A stretch of 12,913 bases of DNA from JAQVEM01 sp964610315. GTDB taxonomy: Bacteria; Actinomycetota; Humimicrobiia; Humimicrobiales; Humimicrobiaceae. Below are positions 1 through 5,649 of this stretch, piece after piece (the first letter of the stretch is position 1; each line of letters starts with the position of its first letter). A program made the translations under genes and the position numbers. Below the pieces are notes generated by a model. That model had not been told where the DNA came from and did no database searches. It saw only the letters and a list, made by a program, of their open reading frames with translations. The stretch is taken from positions 1 through 12,913 of the forward strand of contig CAZSVM010000026.1 of assembly GCA_964610315.1 (NCBI GenBank). The letters are read 5' to 3'.

Positions 1-53
1 TGCCGACACCAGGATTAGGAATCCTGTGCTCTATCCATCTGAGCTACAGGGAC
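1..53 (-). tRNA. tRNA-Arg (anticodon CCT), 3' part cut by window edge
   Basis: Read on the minus strand from base 53, the sequence gives a 7-base 5' acceptor strand (GTCCCTG), T8-A9, a D arm with GCTC and GAGC, and an anticodon stem CAGGA/TCCTG around the loop TTCCTAA, so the anticodon is CCT. It decodes AGG, an arginine codon that is common in the genes of this window. The T arm and 3' acceptor strand lie outside the window. It sits downstream of ddl on the same strand but has its own promoter at 91-119. Confidence 0.93.
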
Positions 54-90
54 ACGTTATAGGGTATACGGCTAGCCCAATCCAACCGAA

Positions 91-119
91 ATACTAACAG
101 AGCTGGTTATTTCTGTCAA
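91..119 (-). promoter_or_regulatory. promoter of tRNA-Arg
   Basis: On the minus strand there is a perfect -35 box TTGACA (bases 119-114), a 17-bp spacer and a -10 box TAGTAT (96-91, 4 of 6 consensus bases). The tRNA 5' end lies 37 bases beyond the -10 box, a normal distance for a processed tRNA leader. The promoter sits between the ddl stop and the tRNA, so the tRNA need not depend on ddl transcription. The assignment rests on consensus match and position only. Confidence 0.6.
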
Positions 120-144
120 AAACCTTTAATTTCCAAAGATATCT

Positions 145-1080
145 TTACAAGGACATCCCTATTATTTCATCCACCAGTTCCTCAAAGGATATGCCTGCTT
201 CTTCTGCTGCCATGGGAAGCAGACTGGTATCTGTCATACCTGGAGAGGTATTGAGCTCCAGAACATAAGGGACTTTCTTTTTTTTATCCAGGATAATATC
301 TACCCGTGAAAGTTTGGTGCATTTAAGAGCATTGTGAACTGCAATAGCAGTTTCTTTCACTTTTTTTCCTTGGGCAGGAGAGATTCTGGCCGGAACAAAA
401 TAATCCGTTTCTCCGATATTGGATCTCGATTCGAAATCAAAGAATTTCTTTTTGGGCACTATCTCTACTATGGGAAGTATCCTTGGTTTTTCTTTTCCAA
501 TAATGCTTGCCGCCAGTTCTGCTCCCTCAATGAATTTTTCCAGTATTACTTTTTTACTATAGCTTAAGGCATAAATTATGGCTTCGGGCAGGCTCTCCCT
601 GTCGTTTACGATCCGTATGCCCAGTGCCGATCCCTGTGCCGACGGTTTTACTACCATAGGGAGCCCAATTTTTCCTATTATGGAGGGAAGCAGTTTTGAT
701 GAACCCAATTCTCTGAATGAGCTGGCGTTAAGGAAATAAAAAGGCGGAGTGGGGATGCCCTGGCTTAAAAATATCTGTTTCGAAATTATCTTATCGAAAC
801 TTAAGACATTGGGATGAACACCGGGTCCGGTATAGGGGATATTCAGTACTTCCAGAATTTCCTGTATGGTACCGTCCTCTCCGTCTTTTCCATGAAGAGC
901 AATATAGACCAGATCAATTTTTTCTGATTTTAAATTGTCCACTATGGATTGGTCTATGTCCATTTTTATAACGTTATAACCCAGTTTTTTCAAAGCATTG
1001 GAGATCCTCTCGCCGCTTTTTATGGAAAATTCTCTTTCCAGGGATCTTCCTCCCATGAGTACGGCAATATTTTTTTTCAT
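145..1080 (-). CDS. ddl: D-alanine--D-alanine ligase
   Basis: This cytoplasmic ATP-grasp enzyme joins two D-alanines for the peptidoglycan stem peptide. The start chosen is ATG at 1080 (311 aa). A GTG three codons upstream is less likely because the GAGAG Shine-Dalgarno at about 1090-1094 would touch it, while it is well spaced from the ATG. Visible motifs are MGGRSLEREFS (residues 9-19, with E15 matching the E. coli DdlB catalytic Glu), HGKDGEDG (63-70), the ATP-loop VKPSAQGSALG (144-154), DYFVPAR (226-232) and the Mg-binding ELNTSPGMT (275-283). Length is normal for the family. The omega loop reads FFDFESRS (213-220), whereas DdlB has a Lys-Tyr pair at the end of this loop; by eye, Tyr216 of DdlB corresponds to Ser220 here. 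The gene follows an aminotransferase gene by 28 bp and is probably cotranscribed with it. Confidence 0.95.
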   Translation of the reverse strand: MKKNIAVLMGGRSLEREFSIKSGERISNALKKLGYNVIKMDIDQSIVDNLKSEKIDLVYIALHGKDGEDGTIQEILEVLNIPYTGPGVHPNVLSFDKIISKQIFLSQGIPTPPFYFLNASSFRELGSSKLLPSIIGKIGLPMVVKPSAQGSALGIRIVNDRESLPEAIIYALSYSKKVILEKFIEGAELAASIIGKEKPRILPIVEIVPKKKFFDFESRSNIGETDYFVPARISPAQGKKVKETAIAVHNALKCTKLSRVDIILDKKKKVPYVLELNTSPGMTDTSLLPMAAEEAGISFEELVDEIIGMSL

Positions 1081-1108
1081 TTTTATCACTCTCGTATAAA
1101 TAATATTT

Positions 1109-2359
1109 TTACTTAAAGCTTTTATATAATTTAATTTTTTCCTTTATTATGCCGGACAAAATTTTAATACCTTTTTCTATTCTTTCCGTATTTTCAGTGC
1201 AGTAAGCCAGCCTGGCTTCATTTATTCCTCTCTGGTCCGCATAAAAACCGCTGCCGGGAACAAAAGCTACCTTATTCCTGACCGAATCTGCCAGAATTTC
1301 TCTGGTATCAAGATACCGGGGAAGTTTTAACCATACAAAAAAACCTCCTTTTGGTCTGGACCATTCCGCACCCTTAGGAAAAGTATCTTCCAGTGTACTC
1401 AGCATGGCATCTCTTCTTTTAGAATATATGTCTTTAAATTTCTCTATATTTTCCTGCCATGACGGGTCCGAAAAATATTCATAGGCAATCCTCTGGGAAA
1501 AAGTGCTTACGCAGAGTATGGTGGATTGAACTCCCAGTATTATTTTTTCCAGTATGGGATGGGGAGCCACGATCCAGCCTATCCTGAAGCCAGGAGCCAG
1601 AAGTTTTGAGAGGGTACTCAGGTAAATCACATTATGATTGCTACCCCTGCCGTCCAGTTCTTTAATAGTGGGAATAGGCCTGCCCTGAAACCTTAACATT
1701 CCGTAAGGATTGTCCTCCAGTATTATAGTTTCATATTTCCTGGCCAGTTCCAGCACTTTTTTCCGGCGCTTGAGACTTAAAGTTACCCCCGAAGGATTGG
1801 AAAAGTTGGGTACCAGATATATAAATTTAACCTTGATACCTTTTTTGGCCAGTTCCTTTAATTTTCCTTCCAGAAGAGGAACCTCTATCCCATTTTCATC
1901 TATAGGTATTCCTATTATTTTTGCCTCATAAGATTTAAAAGAGTTCAGTGCTCCGGTATATGAAGGTGATTCGGTGATTACAGTATCGCCGGGGTTAATA
2001 AAGACTTTGGTCAATAAATCCAGGGCTTGCTGGCCGCCGGTAGTGGTAACTATATCTTCCTCAACTACTTCCAGGCCTTCCAGTTTCATTACTTCTATTA
2101 ATCTGGTTTTAAGGGGATAATAACCATCGGATCCACCGTACTGCAGACTTATATCTCCGTCTGTTTTTATAATTCTTTTGATATATCTTTCCAGCCTTTG
2201 GAAGCTTAAAGCCCTGACCTCGGGAAGGCCCCCTGAAAGGGAGATGATATCCGGCCTTGCAGAAAGAGCAAGTAAATCTCTTATTTCAGAAGAAAACATA
2301 TATTCGGTTCTGTTTGAATATAAGTGTTTCCAGTAATCAAATGTAATTTTTTTACTCAT
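1109..2359 (-). CDS. PLP-dependent class I/II aminotransferase (LysN/MocR-type catalytic domain)
   Basis: A 416-aa fold-type I aminotransferase without the N-terminal winged helix of true MocR regulators. Features are SGGLPE near 42-47 (substrate region), TTGGQQALDL (106-115, cofactor phosphate loop), SPSYTG (131-136, Tyr stacking on PLP), PNFSNPSG (184-191), LEDNPYG (214-220, Asp binding the pyridine N), the Schiff-base lysine K252 in STLSKLLAPGFRIGW, and a C-terminal EARLAYC segment with the carboxylate-binding Arg. The closest remembered group is 2-aminoadipate/aromatic/branched-chain aminotransferases such as LysN. The substrate cannot be fixed from sequence; alanine, glutamate, 2-aminoadipate or aromatic donors are all possible. 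The start is ATG at 2359; its Shine-Dalgarno is weak. A good promoter lies at 2411-2439, and ddl follows 28 bp downstream, suggesting a two-gene operon. Confidence 0.88.
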   Translation of the reverse strand: MSKKITFDYWKHLYSNRTEYMFSSEIRDLLALSARPDIISLSGGLPEVRALSFQRLERYIKRIIKTDGDISLQYGGSDGYYPLKTRLIEVMKLEGLEVVEEDIVTTTGGQQALDLLTKVFINPGDTVITESPSYTGALNSFKSYEAKIIGIPIDENGIEVPLLEGKLKELAKKGIKVKFIYLVPNFSNPSGVTLSLKRRKKVLELARKYETIILEDNPYGMLRFQGRPIPTIKELDGRGSNHNVIYLSTLSKLLAPGFRIGWIVAPHPILEKIILGVQSTILCVSTFSQRIAYEYFSDPSWQENIEKFKDIYSKRRDAMLSTLEDTFPKGAEWSRPKGGFFVWLKLPRYLDTREILADSVRNKVAFVPGSGFYADQRGINEARLAYCTENTERIEKGIKILSGIIKEKIKLYKSFK

Positions 2360-2410
2360 AAGGTCAGCTCTTAAAAAGGATTTTGTTATTGTTATCGTTT
2401 GTAAATAAGT

Positions 2411-2439
2411 AATATATATTAAAAACTTTAAAAGTTCAA
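2411..2439 (-). promoter_or_regulatory. promoter of aminotransferase-ddl operon
   Basis: On the minus strand the -35 box is TTGAAC (2439-2434, 4 of 6), the spacer is exactly 17 bp, and the -10 box is TATATT (2416-2411, 5 of 6). It points toward the aminotransferase start 52 bp beyond the -10 box. The -35 box is part of the first copy of a 14-bp direct repeat, so a protein binding the repeat would be expected to compete with RNA polymerase. The assignment is by consensus only. Confidence 0.55.
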
Positions 2440-2460
2440 AAAAGTTTTTAAAAGTTCAAA
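2427..2460 (+). repeat. tandem 14-bp direct repeats, candidate operator
   Basis: TTTAAAAGTTCAAA occurs at 2427-2440 and again at 2447-2460, exactly 20 bp (about two helical turns) apart. Copy 1 also lies in a near-perfect dyad: AACTTT (2424-2429), one base, AAAGTT (2431-2436). Copy 1 contains the -35 box of the minus-strand promoter, and copy 2 contains the likely -35 box of the plus-strand promoter. This looks like a shared regulator site between divergent genes. The DNA here is very AT-rich, so chance similarity cannot be excluded. Confidence 0.5.
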
Positions 2461-2482
2461 CAATTGTTTATAGTGTTATAAT
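2455..2482 (+). promoter_or_regulatory. promoter of the GNAT gene, divergent
   Basis: The -10 box TATAAT (2477-2482) matches consensus fully. A TTCAAA (2455-2460, 4 of 6) sits 16 bp upstream as the -35 box. Transcription would begin about 40 bp before the GNAT start codon. It is back to back with the minus-strand aminotransferase promoter. Confidence 0.5.
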
Positions 2483-2532
2483 TATTAAAACATAAAATTT
2501 ATAAAATTTTTTATAATTATTATCGATTGTTT

Positions 2533-3234
2533 ATGGATTTAAATTTAAAAATTAAGGACCTTTCCTATAAGCAGTTAGAAACGATACAAATAAGATGCCT
2601 GGAGTGTGACTACTGGTTTGATTACGGCAGAATTAATTTTCTAAAAGAACTAATACAGGTAAGAAGCTTCTATGAATTTAAAGGTCTCCTGAAGGGAAAG
2701 TTGTTTGAGAAAAGCAGCGGCAAAAAGGACAGAAGAAAAATTGTTGCATTTAAAATGCACGGAGGGCGGGTTAAAGCTGCTTTTGTGGATAAAAGATGTA
2801 TCGGAGTTATTTTAGCCGGGAATTACCACCTTTTCCCCAGACTAAGGAGTTTTAACGTTTTTCCGCCTGATTTCGAGAGCGTTTTTTTGGGCTGCATTTA
2901 TGTGGTTCCGGAGTATCAGGGCATGAAAGTAGGTAAGAGATTGCTAATTGAGATGGAAAAAGAACTGATAAAAGAAAAAGCAAAATCAATAGAATCTATT
3001 GGTAAGAGGTTTAATGATGACTTAGATGAGGATGAGTACGTGAACAGCCCGCTGATTCCATTTAAATTTCTAATAAATAATGGATTCCAATTAAAGAAAA
3101 ATGATCCCCTTTTCCCCCTTTTAAGGCTGGATTTGAAAAGTATAGTAGTAGATTTTGCCGAAGAGAGAGTACTGGTAGGCAAAACGGCTATGGAAAAAGA
3201 AGCGGGGGCCCCTTTTATTATAAAGAATAAGTAA
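2533..3234 (+). CDS. GNAT-family N-acetyltransferase, function unknown
   Basis: A 233-aa protein from ATG 2533; a TTG two codons earlier (2527) is possible, and neither has a clear Shine-Dalgarno. The N-terminus carries CLECDYWFDYG (residues 22-32 from the ATG). A central stretch, VDKRCIGVILAGNY, is typical of GNAT beta-strands 2-4. The acetyl-CoA motif A reads VVPEYQGMKVGKRLL (124-138). The ending FLINNGFQ...LFPLLRLDL is typical of this family. The arrangement (Cys-x-x-Cys-x-Tyr-Trp at the start, PxxPLLRLDL at the end) recalls an uncharacterised group of acetyltransferases I know from actinobacteria. The usual Q/R-x-x-G-x-G/A signature appears as QGMKVG, with Lys in place of the middle Gly. 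The substrate is unknown. It is transcribed divergently from the aminotransferase operon and ends about 100 bp before the T-box leader, with no clear terminator between. Confidence 0.8.
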   Translation: MDLNLKIKDLSYKQLETIQIRCLECDYWFDYGRINFLKELIQVRSFYEFKGLLKGKLFEKSSGKKDRRKIVAFKMHGGRVKAAFVDKRCIGVILAGNYHLFPRLRSFNVFPPDFESVFLGCIYVVPEYQGMKVGKRLLIEMEKELIKEKAKSIESIGKRFNDDLDEDEYVNSPLIPFKFLINNGFQLKKNDPLFPLLRLDLKSIVVDFAEERVLVGKTAMEKEAGAPFIIKNK

Positions 3235-3338
3235 AATAACCTGACCCGGTGCAATATAATAGACAAAATTTCTCAATTATGCTACTATTCATAACTTATA
3301 GAATAAATGTTTATTTGAAAGACCAAATATTTTGATAA

Positions 3339-3658
3339 AACCGTTGAGCAGAAATAATAAGCACCGAAAGCAGCATACAGAGAGCCGCCGGAGCTGAGAA
3401 TGCGGCTGCTAAGCTGGTGGCTGAATGGGTCTGTGAGGTGTCTGGTTCAAATCTTTTCAGGATAAGGTATTAGGTAGATAAGAGAGTAGGCTAGGCCGGC
3501 TTCCTCCGTTATCAGAGGATAGGATATTAAAGGTATCTGAAAAATTTTAAGTGTGTCATAAAATTAATATTTATATTAATTTTAGGACAAAGCAGAGTGG
3601 CACCGCGGGAATTCAACCTCTCGTCTCTACAGAGTCATGTGGGATGGAGAGGTTTTTT
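3339..3658 (+). promoter_or_regulatory. T-box riboswitch, tryptophan specifier (TGG)
   Basis: This mRNA leader senses uncharged tRNA and lets transcription continue into the downstream gene. Stem I is closed by AACC/GGTT (3339-3342/3444-3447). GA-containing segments on both strands above it fit a kink-turn. CAGA/TCTG (3349-3352/3430-3433) lies below the specifier loop. AGCACC pairs with GGTGGCT above it (3360-3365/3416-3422, one bulge). The 3' side of the loop reads GAATGGG, placing a TGG Trp codon at 3426-3428 right after the conserved GAA. An AGAGAG bulge region and the distal hairpin AGCCGC/GCGGCT follow. An 11-bp stem (3560-3570/3573-3583) precedes the T-box AGAGTGGCACCGCGGG (3594-3609). 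The bulge TGGC would pair with a GCCA tRNA end, matching discriminator G73 of bacterial tRNA-Trp. Low charged tRNA-Trp should thus switch on trpB. Confidence 0.95.
3615..3658 (+). terminator. intrinsic terminator of the T-box leader
   Basis: AACCTCTC (3615-3622) pairs with GAGAGGTT (3647-3654), followed by further T residues to 3658. The 5' arm region overlaps the 3' side of the antiterminator: the T-box AGAG (3594-3597) can instead pair with CTCT (3625-3628). The two structures are therefore mutually exclusive, as expected for a transcriptional T-box. Confidence 0.9.
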
Positions 3659-3730
3659 ATATTATGGATGTTCATAAATTAAAATTAAATGTTAAATCTA
3701 ATGAATTAAGTAAAAAGAAAGGAGAATAAG

Positions 3731-5092
3731 ATGGAAGAAAGAACTAAATTTGTGCTGGATGAGGAGGAGATACCAAGACAGTGGTATAATATCCAGGCAG
3801 ATTTACCCAAGCCTCTTCCTCCACCTCTGCATCCGGTCACCGGAAAACCTCTAGTTCCTGATGATCTGGCTCCGCTATTTCCCATGGAATTAATAAAGCA
3901 GGAGGTAAGTACAGAGCGTTGGATTGATATTCCTGATGAAGTAAGGGAAGTTTATAAATTATGGAGACCCACTACTTTATTCAGGGCACACAGATTAGAA
4001 AAAGCTCTGGATACCCCGGCTAAGATTTTCTACAAATATGAGGGGACAAGCCCTCCAGGAAGTCACAAACCCAATACTGCTGTGGCTCAGGCTTATTATA
4101 ATAAAAAGGAAGGTATTGGACGTATAACTACCGAAACCGGAGCTGGGCAATGGGGAAGTGCTCTGTCTTTTGCAGGGGCATGCTTTGGCATCAAGATTAA
4201 AGTCTATATGGTAGCTATTAGTTACAAGCAGAAGCCTTATCGCAGGGTAATGATGGAAACATGGGGAGCCGAGTGTGTACCCAGCCCCAGCAAAGATACT
4301 AAGGTAGGGAGAGATGTACTGGCAAGAGATCCTGAATGTCCGGGAAGTCTGGGATTGGCCATTAGCGAAGCTGTGGAAGATGCTGTTACTCATGATGATT
4401 CACATTATTCACTTGGCAGTGTACTCAATCATGTTCTCCTGCATCAAACTGTAAATGGGCTGGAGGCAAAGAAATTGATGGAAAAAGCAGATGCATATCC
4501 GGATATTATTGTTGGTTGTGTTGGCGGTGGTTCGAACTTTGCCGGCCTTTTTATGCCTTTTGTAAAGGATAAAATCGAGGGAACAAAACCGGATTTACGT
4601 ATAATAAACGTGGAACCAACAGCAGCTCCCACTATGACCAAAGGACCATATGCTTATGATTATGGTGATACGGCAAAACTTGCACCGATTATTAAGATGT
4701 ATACGCTGGGGCATGATTTTATCCCGGCTCCTATTCACGCCGGTGGCCTTCGTTATCATGGAATGGCACCAATTATCTGCCATCTTGCTGATATGGGATA
4801 TGTTGAAGCAACAGCTGTTCATCAAATTTCTACATTTGAGGCTGGAGTAACTTTTGCCCGTTCAGAGGGTATTATTAGTGCTCCGGAGACAAATCATTGT
4901 ATAAGGGTAGCAATTGATGAGGCTCTAAAATGTCGCGAGTCCGGGGAGGCAAAAACTATTCTTATAGCTCATAGCGGGCACGGGCATGTGGACATGGCTG
5001 CTTACGATGCATATTTATCAGGTAAATTGGTGGACTACGAATATCCAAAAGAAAAGATAGAGGAAGCATTAAGTAAATTACCGAAAATTTAG
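3731..5092 (+). CDS. trpB: tryptophan synthase beta chain, TrpB2 type
   Basis: A 453-aa PLP enzyme that condenses indole with L-serine to give L-tryptophan. The length and the long N-terminal extension (IPRQWYNIQADLP, 14-26; PLHPVTGKPL, 32-41) mark the TrpB2 group rather than the roughly 400-aa TrpB1 that pairs with TrpA. Visible residues are the Schiff-base lysine K113 in GSHKPNTA, the catalytic glutamate E135 in TETGAGQWG (134-142) and the PLP-phosphate loop VGGGSN (264-269). The start is ATG 3731 with GGAG at 3721-3724, 6 bases away. The T-box upstream has a Trp specifier, so the gene is expected to be induced by tryptophan shortage. No trpA or other trp gene lies in this window. It could act with a distant TrpA, salvage free indole, or use L-serine differently. 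Confidence 0.95.
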   Translation: MEERTKFVLDEEEIPRQWYNIQADLPKPLPPPLHPVTGKPLVPDDLAPLFPMELIKQEVSTERWIDIPDEVREVYKLWRPTTLFRAHRLEKALDTPAKIFYKYEGTSPPGSHKPNTAVAQAYYNKKEGIGRITTETGAGQWGSALSFAGACFGIKIKVYMVAISYKQKPYRRVMMETWGAECVPSPSKDTKVGRDVLARDPECPGSLGLAISEAVEDAVTHDDSHYSLGSVLNHVLLHQTVNGLEAKKLMEKADAYPDIIVGCVGGGSNFAGLFMPFVKDKIEGTKPDLRIINVEPTAAPTMTKGPYAYDYGDTAKLAPIIKMYTLGHDFIPAPIHAGGLRYHGMAPIICHLADMGYVEATAVHQISTFEAGVTFARSEGIISAPETNHCIRVAIDEALKCRESGEAKTILIAHSGHGHVDMAAYDAYLSGKLVDYEYPKEKIEEALSKLPKI

Positions 5093-5107
5093 TAAAGTAT
5101 GTTTTTT

Positions 5108-5141
5108 ATGGAGGGATTTTAATTTTAAGATCCCTCCATTT
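5108..5141 (+). terminator. hairpin after trpB, probable terminator
   Basis: ATGGAGGGAT (5108-5117) and ATCCCTCCAT (5130-5139) form a perfect 10-bp stem with a 12-base loop, 16 bases past the trpB stop. The U-tract after it is short (TT then CC), so termination may be partial or helped by a factor. Position and stem strength make it the likely end of the trpB transcript. Confidence 0.65.
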
Positions 5142-5649
5142 CCTCGGAAAGATCCTTTTAAAACATCAGCTCAGATCAAGAGCATTGAACTGACTGAAAT
5201 GCCAAAAGTTCATACGAAAAATTTCTACTTGATTTTTTTTAATTTAATCTATATATTATATAAGAAAATTTCATTTTGAATTAATAATAACATTGGCAAT
5301 AGAGGTTTCTCCAAAATAATCATGTCTCAAATTTCTAAAAATATTATTTTATAGGCTTATATATATTTTATAAGGCAGTTTGGTCATCTTAAGAAAATAA
5401 CGCAATTAAAAATCCTTTTTAAAAATATATTTAACAGATTTTAGGAATAGCAATAAATAAAATAATAAGTAGGGAAGGTTTTAAAATAACGTTCCAATAA
5501 TGTTCTAAAGCATAATCTATTATTGTCTGTGCTGTTCAAAAGGTTAAGTAAGCTCTTAAAAAAATAAAAACCATAAGATAAATAAGATAAAGAAAAAGAG
5601 GCAATAATTTAGATAAAAAGGAAGCCCAATAGGAAAGGAGTATTTATTA
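5142..5649 (+). other. long AT-rich intergenic region, probable rho promoter and leader
   Basis: About 510 bases without a convincing gene. I see no tRNA-like or riboswitch-like motif. Promoter-like pairs pointing toward rho include TTGATT-17 bp-TATATT (5229-5257) and TTGGCA-16 bp-AATAAT (5293-5320); in DNA this AT-rich such matches also arise by chance. If either is real, the rho mRNA leader is about 320-390 bases. Long leaders are known for rho genes that control their own termination. The Shine-Dalgarno GGAAAGGAG (5632-5640) ends the region, 9 bases before the rho ATG. Confidence 0.4.

Noticed and set aside
123..146. Possible terminator after ddl (AAAGATATCTTT palindrome)
   Set aside because: Very short A/T stem, with T-run partly inside the next promoter; too weak to call.
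334..567. Plus-strand open frame inside ddl
   Set aside because: It lies antisense to a well-supported ddl gene, has no Shine-Dalgarno and its translation is low-complexity (Phe-rich).
2916..3266. Minus-strand open frame over the GNAT gene
   Set aside because: Serine/phenylalanine-rich shadow of the GNAT coding strand, with no family resemblance.
3255..3304. Promoter of the T-box transcript (TATAAT at 3255 or TAGAAT at 3299)
   Set aside because: Neither has a convincing -35 box at proper spacing. A promoter is expected here but cannot be placed.
5199..5279. Possible 26-aa peptide gene in the trpB-rho gap
   Set aside because: No Shine-Dalgarno, and the content simply reflects A/T-rich DNA.
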